Positions 15,463 through 23,138 of a DNA stretch of 38,664 nucleotides are shown here, in pieces. Every line of letters starts with the position of its first letter. Positions within the stretch are counted from its first letter, which is position 1. Origin of the DNA: Alistipes sp. UBA940. Its GTDB lineage: Bacteria; Bacteroidota; Bacteroidia; Bacteroidales; Rikenellaceae. A model generated the notes under the pieces. It was not told where the DNA came from and did no database searches. It saw nothing but the letters and a program-made list of their open reading frames with translations. The stretch is taken from NCBI GenBank assembly GCA_002293425.1, contig DBDE01000037.1, positions 84,873-123,536 on the forward strand. Reading direction: 5' to 3'. A program made the position numbers and the translations under genes.

Positions 15463-15470
15463 CAAATATA
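15463..15470 (-). promoter_or_regulatory. -7 box (TATATTTG) for lspA, leaderless spacing
   Basis: Perfect box on the minus strand followed by CGAG and then the ATG (15458). It lies directly after the T-tract of the terminator for the upstream gene, so termination and initiation signals abut. Confidence 0.65.
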
Positions 15471-15471
15471 C

Positions 15472-15508
15472 AAAAAAATCCCACCTTTACATTCGCTCGG
15501 GTGGGATT
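15472..15508 (-). terminator. Rho-independent terminator of the 58-aa gene
   Basis: On the minus strand a perfect 9-bp stem, AATCCCACC/GGTGGGATT (15500-15508 and 15477-15485), with a 14-nt loop is followed by seven T residues (15472-15478, partly in the stem). It lies 10 nt after the stop of the 58-aa gene. Confidence 0.75.
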
Positions 15509-15518
15509 ATAGTATAAG

Positions 15519-15695
15519 TCACAGTATCTCTTCGTCGGGCGGGTCGAGCACAAAGCTTCCTCCTCCGCCGCCGCGCAGCATCTCCCCGAAATATGAGTCG
15601 AGGAACATTAGGTCGTGCTCTCCCTGAATAACGTGCCGAAGCAACAGGTCGTGATCGTCGGGGTCTATTTGCGTTTGTGTGTCGATATTTTCCAT
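15519..15695 (-). CDS. 58-aa acidic small protein, unknown function
   Basis: 58 codons from ATG 15695 to TGA 15519. The protein begins MENIDTQTQIDPDDHDLLLR, contains VIQGEHDLMFLDSYFGEML, then a glycine run (RGGGGGS) and ends FVLDPPDEEIL. It is strongly acidic with no membrane segment. Evidence that it is real: a perfect TAACTTTG box 4 nt before the ATG, a strong terminator 10 nt after the stop, and a codon pattern like its neighbours. I do not recognise a family. It lies between lspA and an ECF sigma gene, so it could be related to either; that is speculation. Confidence 0.65.
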   Translation of the reverse strand: MENIDTQTQIDPDDHDLLLRHVIQGEHDLMFLDSYFGEMLRGGGGGSFVLDPPDEEIL

Positions 15696-15699
15696 AGAA

Positions 15700-15707
15700 C
15701 AAAGTTA
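15700..15707 (-). promoter_or_regulatory. -7 box (TAACTTTG) for the 58-aa gene, leaderless spacing
   Basis: Perfect box on the minus strand, then TTCT, then ATG 15695: again a 4-nt gap. Confidence 0.6.
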
Positions 15708-15791
15708 ATACATCATCGTCGGTTTAGCATTAGAACGCACCAGCCCTCAATTTATTATACGCCACCGCCCGTCTCCTGCAAAAATCCTGCC

Positions 15792-16379
15792 TCAACAGGT
15801 CAGTATCATCTGGTTTTCCTTGATTATTTTGCGCAAATTGATCAGTGCATACCTCATCCGCCCCAGGGCCGTGTTAATCCCGATGCCGAGTTCGTCGGCA
15901 ATATCCTTGAAACTCATCTCATCGAAGTACCTCAGCATCACCACGTCGCGCTGCTCTTCGGGCAAACGCCCTATCATTTTGCGCAGGTCTGCGTAGATTT
16001 GCTCAGTCACCATCTTGTCTTCCACCGAGTCCGTGGCGATTCTGACGTTGGACAGGATATCGAACCCTGCCGCGGACTCGTTCAGTTTCAGGTCGTTCTT
16101 TGTCCTGCGGAAATGGTCTATCACCTGATTGTGTGCCACCCTGAGCACCCACGAGAGAAACCGGCCCGTATCGACATACCGCCCCTCATCCACCGAGCGC
16201 ACAACTTTGATGATGGTCTCCTGAAAGATGTCGTCCGCCTCGTCGCGATCTTTCACCATCATCGCGATGTAGTCAGTGACGCGCCTGCGGTGCCTGTCGA
16301 TAAGCACCCCGATGGCGTTTTTGTCGCCTGCCGAATAGAGCTCGAGCAACCGCGAGTCGCTCAACTTGTTCGTGTCCAT
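15792..16379 (-). CDS. ECF-type RNA polymerase sigma factor
   Basis: 195 aa. Region 2 covers LYSAGDKNAIGVLIDRHRRR through DEADDIFQETIIKV and RFLSWVLRVAHNQVIDHFRR. Region 4 covers IGRLPEEQRDVVMLRYFDEM and the helix-turn-helix MSFKDIADELGIGINTALGR. No anti-sigma gene follows or precedes, so control may be by another route. It starts at 16379 with an ATG; upstream lies a 94-bp gap (16380-16473) with no clear consensus promoter. It is downstream of the zinc-ribbon gene and may be read through from it. Confidence 0.9.
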   Translation of the reverse strand: MDTNKLSDSRLLELYSAGDKNAIGVLIDRHRRRVTDYIAMMVKDRDEADDIFQETIIKVVRSVDEGRYVDTGRFLSWVLRVAHNQVIDHFRRTKNDLKLNESAAGFDILSNVRIATDSVEDKMVTEQIYADLRKMIGRLPEEQRDVVMLRYFDEMSFKDIADELGIGINTALGRMRYALINLRKIIKENQMILTC

Positions 16380-16473
16380 ACTCTTAGCAATTTAGATGTT
16401 TAGAGTAGAGGTTTTCTCGATAGGCAATCAGGCAATTTCCGTGCAACTTTGATTATGTTTCTGTAAAAATATA

Positions 16474-17211
16474 CTATTCGGCAACCAAAATGCGCCCGCA
16501 GTATTCGCAGACGATGATTTTTTTGTTCTGACGAATGTCGACCTGACGTTGCGGCGGAATGCGGTTGTAACACCCTCCGCAGGCGTCCCTTTTCACCGTC
16601 ACCACTGCCAGTCCGTTGTGCATATTGGCCCTGATGCGTCGGTATGCGTTCAACATCCGTTCGTCTATCTTCTCTGCGGCGGCACTCTGTTCCTTCTCCA
16701 ACACGGCGATCTCTTTTTCGGTCTCCTTTTCTATGCCTGCCAGTTCGGTTTGTTTCTGTTCCAGATCCAATTTCCGGTCGCCCAACACCGCTTCGGCCTC
16801 CTCCACCTGCTGTTTTTTGGCTTTTATGGCGGCCGAATACTCTTTCAGGTGCTTGTTGGCCAGCTCGATTTCGAGCTTCTGATATTCTATCTCTTTGGCC
16901 AGCGCATCGAATTCGCGGTTGTTGCGAACGTTGTTTTGCTGCTCTTCGTATTTGGTTATCAGCAGGCTGGCCTCGTCCAGATCGCGTTTGCGCTGGCGGG
17001 TCATGTCGTTCAGCTCTTCTATTTCGGAGTTGAAGTTTTCGATGCGCGTTCCCAGCCCTGCCACATCGTCTTCCAGATCCTGAACTTCCAGCGGCAGTTC
17101 GCCTTTGATTTTATTGATTTCGTCGATTTTGGAGTCGACCATTTGCAGGGCGTACAGTGCCTTGATCTTCTCTTCCATCGAATAGTCGGTGGTCTCTATT
17201 TTTTTAGCCAT
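16474..17211 (-). CDS. C4-type zinc ribbon / coiled-coil protein (CdsZ-like)
   Basis: 245 aa. Residues about 10-190 form a long antiparallel coiled coil (IKALYALQMVDSKIDEINKI, LDEASLLITKYEEQQNNVRN, VEEAEAVLGDRKLDLEQKQT). The C-terminus is a C4 zinc ribbon: CGGCYNRIPPQ and CEYCGRIL. This is the DUF164/zf-RING_7 family, of uncertain role, possibly nucleic-acid related. ATG 17211 (MAKKIETTDY) overlaps the NIF3 stop by 8 bp; a longer in-frame start inside NIF3 is rejected. Pairing with NIF3 is widespread in bacteria. Confidence 0.9.
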   Translation of the reverse strand: MAKKIETTDYSMEEKIKALYALQMVDSKIDEINKIKGELPLEVQDLEDDVAGLGTRIENFNSEIEELNDMTRQRKRDLDEASLLITKYEEQQNNVRNNREFDALAKEIEYQKLEIELANKHLKEYSAAIKAKKQQVEEAEAVLGDRKLDLEQKQTELAGIEKETEKEIAVLEKEQSAAAEKIDERMLNAYRRIRANMHNGLAVVTVKRDACGGCYNRIPPQRQVDIRQNKKIIVCEYCGRILVAE

Positions 17212-17941
17212 AATAACAAACCGGGTTTCGTCCCTTTCGGGATTTGTAGAGGGCAAAATTAGCTATTTTTTTTGAAATAATGTCACAAATCAGCTCGATT
17301 GCACAAAATTCGCTCTCCCAGTGCCCTATGTCGGCCACGGCGACGGGCGAAAAAAAGTCGTTATATTTCAGCTCGGCACTCAGATAGATGTCGGCTCCCT
17401 GCTCCTGAGCGGCTTCGATGAGGTCCCTGCCCGAGCCGGTGCACAGCGCGATTTTGTGCACTTTCGGCGGCAGGCTGTTGTGCCTTATCACCTCGATGTC
17501 GAGCTTCTCTTTCACGGTACGCAGGAAATCGCCGCTCTCCACGGCACGGGGCAAATTGCCGATAACTCCAAATTCCGCCAGAGGTTTGACATCGGTTATA
17601 CCCAGGATCTCGGCCAGCCGATGGCTCATCCCCCCCTGGGCGCGGTCGAGATTGGTGTGAGCGGAGTAGAGCGCAATGTCGTTTTTCACGGCTTTCGTTA
17701 TCACGCACTCGCCCGTCAGCCGCTTCAACGGATGGAAGATGGCGGGATGGTGCGAGATTATCAGCCCCGCCCCCAGCTCGATTGCTTCGTCCACCACGTT
17801 CGGTGTTACATCGACACAAACCAACGCCCGGTCGATCTCCGTTTCGGGCGAACCTACGATAAGGCCGCTGTTGTCGTACTCTTCTTGCAGGCCGAGCGGC
17901 GCAAATTCCTCCACAGGAGCGATTATGTCGCGGATTTTCAT
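17204..17941 (-). CDS. NIF3 family dinuclear metal-binding protein (GTP cyclohydrolase 1 type 2 homologue)
   Basis: 245 aa. Metal-ligand motifs: YDNSGLIVG near residue 22, LIISHHPAIFHPLKRL, YSAHTNLD, and the C-terminal GHWESEFCAIEL. This is the short NIF3 form, without the central PII-like insertion that makes some homologues about 370 aa. The biochemical role is unsettled; the GTP cyclohydrolase name comes from structural resemblance. It lies 2 nt after the MerR gene and overlaps the zinc-ribbon gene, so all three are co-transcribed. Confidence 0.9.
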   Translation of the reverse strand: MKIRDIIAPVEEFAPLGLQEEYDNSGLIVGSPETEIDRALVCVDVTPNVVDEAIELGAGLIISHHPAIFHPLKRLTGECVITKAVKNDIALYSAHTNLDRAQGGMSHRLAEILGITDVKPLAEFGVIGNLPRAVESGDFLRTVKEKLDIEVIRHNSLPPKVHKIALCTGSGRDLIEAAQEQGADIYLSAELKYNDFFSPVAVADIGHWESEFCAIELICDIISKKIANFALYKSRKGRNPVCYYG

Positions 17942-17943
17942 TG

Positions 17944-18357
17944 TCAGAACAGGGTTTGTTCAACAAAAGTCGTGCTGTTTCCGGCTTCTTCGAAGCCGTC
18001 GGCCCGCCCCGTGGGGGGGGCGGGGTCGGGCCGAAAATCTTCACATGCGATTCCATCTCTCACCTCCAAAAGCAACGCCCTGATGTCCTGCAATTTTTCG
18101 GCAATGAGGGCATCTTTGTCCACCGCTTTTTTGTTGACGTTCAGGTGTTTGGCCGCACCGCCAAGGGTCATACCGCGCTCTTTGACCAGATGATAGATGG
18201 TCTTCAGATTGGCCACCTCCTGAGCCGAAAAACGTTTGCGTCCTTCGGCCCTGCGGGGTTTCAGTATGTCGAACTGCTTCTCCCAGAAGCGAATGAGCGA
18301 CGGAGCCACGTCGAGCATCTCCGCCACTTCGCCCATCGAGTAGAACATCTTTTCCAT
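17944..18357 (-). CDS. MerR-family transcriptional regulator with C-terminal palindromic insertion
   Basis: 137 aa. The winged-helix MerR domain is at the N-terminus: MFYSMGEVAEMLDVAPSLIR, FWEKQFDILKPRRAEGRKRF and VANLKTIYHLVKERGMTLGG. Then a helix (AEKLQDIRALLLEVRDG). Homologues of this Bacteroidales type usually end near there. Residues 108-125 (FRPDPAPPTGRAD then GFEEA) come from palindromic element A, followed by 12 more residues and the stop. The element adds a Pro-rich tail and includes a C8 run in the coding strand that could slip. Target genes are unknown. The upstream box TAACTTCG is one base off consensus, with a 4-nt gap to the ATG. Confidence 0.87.
   Translation of the reverse strand: MEKMFYSMGEVAEMLDVAPSLIRFWEKQFDILKPRRAEGRKRFSAQEVANLKTIYHLVKERGMTLGGAAKHLNVNKKAVDKDALIAEKLQDIRALLLEVRDGIACEDFRPDPAPPTGRADGFEEAGNSTTFVEQTLF
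17983..18037 (-). repeat. Palindromic element, type I, copy A, inside the MerR gene
   Basis: 55 nt. On the plus strand: small hairpin GGCTTC-TTC-GAAGCC (17983-17997), GTC, large hairpin with arms CGGCCCGCCCCG and CGGGGTCGGGCCG (18000-18033), then AAAA. The last 40 nt (17998-18037) are identical to copy B in yfhO (32692-32731). On the host strand it reads large hairpin, AC, small hairpin, and is open in the host frame. Confidence 0.9.
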
Positions 18358-18361
18358 AGCG

Positions 18362-18369
18362 CGAAGTTA
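18362..18369 (-). promoter_or_regulatory. Near-consensus -7 box (TAACTTCG) for the MerR operon
   Basis: One mismatch to TAnnTTTG on the minus strand, then CGCT and the ATG at 18357: the same 4-nt spacing as the perfect boxes elsewhere in the window. Confidence 0.4.
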
Positions 18370-18379
18370 GCAAAAAAAA

Positions 18380-19696
18380 CTATAAGTTGATAATCCGAAA
18401 ATTATTGGGCAGCAGGGTGTTCGTCCGATGCCCTATCCGCTTCGTCCACCCGATGGGTAAATCGTTGTGGGTCAACAGATTAATCCCTTCGGCCAGCATT
18501 CCCGGGTCGGCAAACTCGCGCTTGCGCAAATAGTCCAGCGCAATTTCACGTGGCAACTCCCGCACCGAAAAATCTCCGTCCCTGCGCAGACCGACGGCCA
18601 GGGCCAGCGCGTGGTCGGGCCGCAACTTGCCGCCAAAAAGCTCACCCATACACACCCCCGAATAGATGACATTCAACCCGCCAGCCAAAGCCTTAACTGC
18701 CTGATAATTAGGAGCATACACTCCGTAAAACGCGTTCCCCGCACGAAAAAACCGCATCGCCTCCGCCGCATCCGTCCACTGTCCCAACGCCCGCTTTTCC
18801 GCCCCCGTCACATCGGTCAAAGGTTCGCGCCGCGCCCTCGGGACTTCGCGCCTCAACCGCCCGTCGCCCTTGCGCATCGCCGCCGCAAAGAACCCTTCGC
18901 CCTGCAGCCTGTGCGGATATAACCGAAAACAACCATTCTCGTGAACGATCCCCCAACTCTCCGGCACGTCGATGTCGAGCATCTCCACATCGAAATTCGC
19001 CGTCAGCCACTCGACATTCTCCTCGTTCTCGCGCCGATTGAAGGTGCAGGTCGAGTAGATGAGAACGCCCCCGGGCCTGAGCGCATCCCACGCTTCCGAA
19101 AGAATTTTGCGCTGTCGGGCCGCACACATCTCCACACCCGCCGACGACCACTCGCCCCGCGCCTGCCGGTTCTTGCGAAACATTCCCTCGCCCGAACAGG
19201 GTGCATCGACTGCCAGCACGTCGAAAAAATGTTTATAGGCCGAAAACGCCGCCGCCTCGCCACAAGTCACCACCACATTGCCCACACCCCACCGCCGCAC
19301 ATTGTCGGCCAAAACACTCGCCCTGCTCTTCACCGGCTCGTTGGCCACCACCAGCCCCTCGGCCCCCACCAGCGTGGAGTAGAGCGTGGTCTTCCCGCCC
19401 GGCGCGGCACACAGGTCGAGCACCTTCGAACCTCCGCCCGACTGTCTGAACAGGTGTTCGACAAACTGTGACGACGCCTCCTGAACATAGTAAGCTCCCG
19501 CGTGCCACGCCGGATCGAGCGTAAAGACGGGTCGCTCGGCCAGATATGCCCCATAGCGATTCCACGGCACCCCGTCCGCACCCTGCGGCATAGCCGACAG
19601 TTTGAACGGATTGTACCTCACGCTCACCACCGCCTCGCCGTCCAGTGCGGCGAGCAGTTCAGAGTCGACAGATGCTGCGAATTCGGGCGGAAACAT
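18380..19696 (-). CDS. rsmF: RsmB/NOP family rRNA cytosine-C5 methyltransferase (RsmF-like)
   Basis: 438 aa. SAM-binding and catalytic motifs: VLDLCAAPGGKTTLYSTL (motif I), VVANEPVKSRASVLADNVRR, DAPCSGEGMFRKN with the release cysteine, and LIYSTCTFNRRENEENV with the catalytic cysteine. The C-terminal half (about 290-438) contains an RsmF-type domain ending HRTNTLLPNNFRIINL. It likely methylates 16S rRNA in the cytoplasm; the exact position is not determined from sequence. The start at 19696 overlaps the upstream deoxynucleoside kinase by 38 bp; a slightly later start is possible. Confidence 0.88.
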   Translation of the reverse strand: MFPPEFAASVDSELLAALDGEAVVSVRYNPFKLSAMPQGADGVPWNRYGAYLAERPVFTLDPAWHAGAYYVQEASSQFVEHLFRQSGGGSKVLDLCAAPGGKTTLYSTLVGAEGLVVANEPVKSRASVLADNVRRWGVGNVVVTCGEAAAFSAYKHFFDVLAVDAPCSGEGMFRKNRQARGEWSSAGVEMCAARQRKILSEAWDALRPGGVLIYSTCTFNRRENEENVEWLTANFDVEMLDIDVPESWGIVHENGCFRLYPHRLQGEGFFAAAMRKGDGRLRREVPRARREPLTDVTGAEKRALGQWTDAAEAMRFFRAGNAFYGVYAPNYQAVKALAGGLNVIYSGVCMGELFGGKLRPDHALALAVGLRRDGDFSVRELPREIALDYLRKREFADPGMLAEGINLLTHNDLPIGWTKRIGHRTNTLLPNNFRIINL

Positions 19697-20264
19697 CCTC
19701 TACGATTTTCGGATCGGCAATAAAATCGGCGTTGTCTATATCTATCACCATCACCTCGCCCTGGTAGATGTTCTCTATCCAGTCGTTGTACTTTTCGTTC
19801 AGCCGCGCCAGGTACGCCTCGTCGATGCTTTGTTCGTAGCCTCGCCCGCGTTTACGTATCTGCTCCACCAGCTTAGGCACACCGGCTTTGAGATATATCA
19901 GCAGGTCGGGTTTGCGTATCAGCTCGTCCGACAGGCCGTAAAGTTTCATATAGGTGTCGAAGTCGCGGCTCGACATCAACCCCATTTCGTGGAGGTTGGC
20001 GGCAAAGATCCACGCATCCTCGTGAATGGTGCGGTCCTGGAACAGATCGCCCCCGTTGCGCAACGCATCCATCGACTGGCGAATGCGGCACGTGAGAAAG
20101 TAGACCTGAAAATGGAACGACCACCTCCCCATATCGCCGTAAAAGTCGTTGATATAGGGGTTGTCGATATTCTCGAAATAGGGCGTCGCATCAAACTCCC
20201 GCGCCAAAATTTCGGTCAGCGAGGTCTTGCCACTCCCGATGTTTCCTGCAACAGCTATGTACAT
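19659..20264 (-). CDS. Deoxynucleoside kinase (dGK/dAK family)
   Basis: 201 aa. It phosphorylates deoxynucleosides for salvage. P-loop: YIAVAGNIGSGKTSLTEIL (residues 2-20). The substrate/DRx region is LFQDRTIHEDAWIFA, and the lid is RGRGYEQSIDEAYLARL. YFENIDNPYINDFYGDMGRW contains the usual substrate-pocket residues. This fits the single-domain Bacteroidota enzyme. The start overlaps the end of the GH3 gene by 10 bp and its own stop overlaps rsmF, so the three genes are translationally linked. Confidence 0.9.
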   Translation of the reverse strand: MYIAVAGNIGSGKTSLTEILAREFDATPYFENIDNPYINDFYGDMGRWSFHFQVYFLTCRIRQSMDALRNGGDLFQDRTIHEDAWIFAANLHEMGLMSSRDFDTYMKLYGLSDELIRKPDLLIYLKAGVPKLVEQIRKRGRGYEQSIDEAYLARLNEKYNDWIENIYQGEVMVIDIDNADFIADPKIVEDVSARIRSICRL

Positions 20265-21751
20265 AATCTCAAAATTTCATCGACATACTCCCTTGTATTG
20301 GCAAGCCGCGGCACCTTGTTCTGTCCCCCGACCTTGCCGCGCGCACCCATCCAACGCAAAAATGTTCCACGTGGGACAACGCTGACCAAGGGCTGTGCCA
20401 AAGTGGTCGCCCGTTTGGCCTCATAATCGGAATTTTGCTCCATCAAAGCTTCGTCCAGCACCCCCACAAACTTCTCCATCGAAGCAGGCTCGCGCTCAAA
20501 CTCCACCAACCACTGATGCCCCCCTCGTCTATCGAGCCCCATATATATCGGTGCCACGGTATACTCCACGACCTCCGCCCCCGTCGCCTCACACGCCCTC
20601 CGGACGGCCTGCTCGACATTGTCGACAATCAGCTCCTCGCCGAAAGCGTTGATATACTGCCGCGTGCGCCCCGAAATGCGGATCCGATAGGGATCGAGCG
20701 AAGTGAACCGCACCACATCGCCGATCAAATAGCGCCACAACCCGTTCGAGCTGCTGATAACCACCCCATAATTGACCCCCGTGCGAACACCCTCCAAAGG
20801 AACGGCTTTGGAGTGATCCCCCAAATCGTCCAACGGCAAAAACTCATAAAACGTCCCGTAATCGAGCATCAACAGCATATCGTCGCCAAACCCGTCCGCA
20901 ATGGCAAAAAAGCCCTCACTCGCGTTATAGGTTTCCAAATAGTGCATCCCGTCCGAAGGAATAAGCTCACGATAAATATCCCTGTACGGCGCAAAGTTCA
21001 CCCCCCCGTGGATAAACAACTCCAAACGCGGCCAAACTTCCAACAAATTTGCCTTCCCCGTATACTCCAGCATTCGCCGCAGCATCACCAAATTCCACGA
21101 CGGAACCCCCACTATCGACCTCACATCCTGCCCCGAGCACTCCCTGCAAATGGCCTCCACCTTCTCGGAAAAGTCGGCAATCAAAGCGGTCTCCAACGAC
21201 GGCACCCTTCTGCCCCCAACATACCACGGCGTATTCTCGATCATTATGGCCGACAGATCGCCCGTCAAAATCGCCCCCTCGCCCTCGATACGTCGACTGC
21301 CCCCCAGCGTCAACGTCTTGCCGCCATAAACCCGCGTATCCGGAAATTTGCGAACATTGAACGCCACACAATCGCGCGGCCCACGCAAATGGCTGTCCCG
21401 CAACGAATCGTCGGTCACGGGAATATACTTGCTCTTCCCCGCCGTCGTTCCGCTCGACCGAGCAAACCACCGCGTCATCCCGGGCCAAAGCACACCCCTC
21501 TCTCCACTCCTCGCCCGCTCCACCCACGGCAACAACTCGCCATACTCCCTGATCGGAACCGAACGCCTAAAATCCTCATAATCAGCAACTTGCGAGAAAA
21601 GATGGTGCTGCCCAAACTCTGTCCCCTCCGCCTTGGAAAGCAAATATTTCAACTGCCCATGCTGAACCTCGTGTGGCCGTCGGCAAAACTCCTCCACCGC
21701 CCTAAACCGCGGCGCAAGAAGAGAGGAAATGATATGTGGCAACAGCTCCAT
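20255..21751 (-). CDS. GH3 auxin-responsive-promoter family protein (acyl-adenylating enzyme fold)
   Basis: 498 aa. This is the acyl-acid amido synthetase fold known from plant JAR1/GH3, also common in Bacteroidota. ATP-binding motifs: FARSSGTTAGKSKYIPVT, YNASEGFFAI, LWRYLIGDVVRF and ISGRTRQYINAFGEELI. The substrate in bacteria is unknown; an amino acid conjugate is a family-based guess. ATG 21751 is chosen over a TTG three bases upstream. Its A overlaps the TrkA stop (TGATG), so it is coupled to TrkA. Function with TrkA and the kinase is not obvious. Confidence 0.87.
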   Translation of the reverse strand: MELLPHIISSLLAPRFRAVEEFCRRPHEVQHGQLKYLLSKAEGTEFGQHHLFSQVADYEDFRRSVPIREYGELLPWVERARSGERGVLWPGMTRWFARSSGTTAGKSKYIPVTDDSLRDSHLRGPRDCVAFNVRKFPDTRVYGGKTLTLGGSRRIEGEGAILTGDLSAIMIENTPWYVGGRRVPSLETALIADFSEKVEAICRECSGQDVRSIVGVPSWNLVMLRRMLEYTGKANLLEVWPRLELFIHGGVNFAPYRDIYRELIPSDGMHYLETYNASEGFFAIADGFGDDMLLMLDYGTFYEFLPLDDLGDHSKAVPLEGVRTGVNYGVVISSSNGLWRYLIGDVVRFTSLDPYRIRISGRTRQYINAFGEELIVDNVEQAVRRACEATGAEVVEYTVAPIYMGLDRRGGHQWLVEFEREPASMEKFVGVLDEALMEQNSDYEAKRATTLAQPLVSVVPRGTFLRWMGARGKVGGQNKVPRLANTREYVDEILRLCT

Positions 21752-23100
21752 CAATTAAAGAACCGTCCCACGTCGGCTTTGGCTTCGGGTTTGGCAAACA
21801 CCACCACGCGATCGTAAGCCACCATCTCGGTCTCGCCCACGGCCATATAAACCCTGTCGTTGCGCATAATCCCCCCGATGGTAGCCTCCGCCGGAAAACC
21901 CAGCTTATAAATCGGGACCTTGGTGGCGGCAGACCCGGGCTTAACCACAAACTCCAACACCTCGGCATCGGTTCCCGTAAGGCACTTAACGGTCTGCACG
22001 TCGGTATTCATCGTGAAGCGATAAATGTTCGAAGCCGTAAGCAGCTTCTTATTGATAACCGTATCTATCCCGATGCTCTCCGCGAGCGCGATATAGTTCA
22101 AATTCTCAACCTCGGCAATAACCTTCTTCACCCCCATCTTCGAAGCGAGCATAGCGGTCAAAATGTTGGTCTCCGACCGGCTCGTCACCGCCACAAACGC
22201 ATCCATCCGGTTGATCCCCTCCTCCATCATCGCGTCCGAATTGCGCCCGTCGGCGTTGATAATCAGCGTCTTATCCAACAGCTCCGCCAGCCGGTAAGCC
22301 TCCTGCGGATTATACTCCACCAACTTAATATCGACGTGATCCTGCAACGCCGTCGCAATCTGCACCCCGATCCGGCTGCCGCCCAATATCATAAGGCTCC
22401 TGACATCTATCTCCGGCCGGCCGCTCAGCTCCTGCACCTCGCCCACAAACTCCGCCGGAGCAACCACAAACAGCGTATCACCCACAAAAACCCGATCATC
22501 GCCGTGCGGAATAATGGTCTTCTCGCCCCGCGCAATAGCCACAATGCGATAGTAAAGTTCCGCCGGCCGCGGCGCAATCTCCAACATACTCTTGCCAACG
22601 ATCGACGAACTCTCACCCACCTTAAACACCACCAGCGACATCCGTCCACCCGAAAAATCGACCAACTCCGTGGTAGCTGTATGCCCCAACAGCTTTATCA
22701 CCTCCTTGGCCGCCGCCATCTCGGGATGGAACAAATAGTCGATGCCCATCCCCATAAACACCTCCTTATTGCCCGGCTCCAAATACTCCTTGTTGTCTAT
22801 CCGCGCAATAGCCTTCTTCGCCCCCAACTGCTTGCCCAGCATAGCCGACAAAATGTTGATGTTCTCCTGCTGATGAACGGCAATGAGCAGGTCGGCCTTC
22901 CGGACGCCCGCCCGTTTCAGCGTGGCAAAAGTGGCAGGGTCGCCCTCGATGGTGATAACGTCGCTGACATCGGCCACGGCATCCAACTGCCTGGCGTCGG
23001 CATCGACCACGGTGATGTCGTGGCCGCCCGTACTGCTGCCGCTCAACATCCGAGCCAAATGGCTGCCCACCTCGCCCGCACCTACGATTACGATTTTCAT
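21751..23100 (-). CDS. trkA: Trk system potassium transporter TrkA
   Basis: 449 aa. The peripheral NAD-binding regulator of Trk potassium uptake. Two RCK units in tandem: Rossmann MKIVIVGAGEVGSHLARML at residue 1 and SLMILGGSRIGVQIATAL near residue 233, each followed by a TrkA-C domain (FVGDTLFVVAPAE; AVGETEMVAYDRVVVFA). No trkH is next to it. A perfect TACCTTTG box lies 5 nt before the ATG, so transcription starts at or near the start codon. The 38-bp gap upstream also drives the tiny gene at 23139 in the other direction. Confidence 0.93.
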   Translation of the reverse strand: MKIVIVGAGEVGSHLARMLSGSSTGGHDITVVDADARQLDAVADVSDVITIEGDPATFATLKRAGVRKADLLIAVHQQENINILSAMLGKQLGAKKAIARIDNKEYLEPGNKEVFMGMGIDYLFHPEMAAAKEVIKLLGHTATTELVDFSGGRMSLVVFKVGESSSIVGKSMLEIAPRPAELYYRIVAIARGEKTIIPHGDDRVFVGDTLFVVAPAEFVGEVQELSGRPEIDVRSLMILGGSRIGVQIATALQDHVDIKLVEYNPQEAYRLAELLDKTLIINADGRNSDAMMEEGINRMDAFVAVTSRSETNILTAMLASKMGVKKVIAEVENLNYIALAESIGIDTVINKKLLTASNIYRFTMNTDVQTVKCLTGTDAEVLEFVVKPGSAATKVPIYKLGFPAEATIGGIMRNDRVYMAVGETEMVAYDRVVVFAKPEAKADVGRFFN

Positions 23101-23105
23101 AATAG

Positions 23106-23113
23106 CAAAGGTA
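23106..23113 (-). promoter_or_regulatory. -7 box (TACCTTTG) for trkA
   Basis: Perfect box, 5 nt before the trkA ATG at 23100. One half of a very compact divergent promoter pair in a 38-bp gap. Confidence 0.65.
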
Positions 23114-23126
23114 AGAAAATAATATA

Positions 23127-23134
23127 TACCTTTG
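23127..23134 (+). promoter_or_regulatory. -7 box (TACCTTTG) for the Cys-rich small protein, leaderless spacing
   Basis: Perfect box, then CGTT, then ATG 23139. It is the same octamer as the trkA box facing the other way; the two boxes are separated by 13 bp. Confidence 0.65.
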
Positions 23135-23138
23135 CGTT

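Noticed and set aside
18000..18033. GC hairpins of the elements as Rho-independent terminators
   Set aside because: Four lie inside open frames, and on the host strand the T-run precedes the stem instead of following it.
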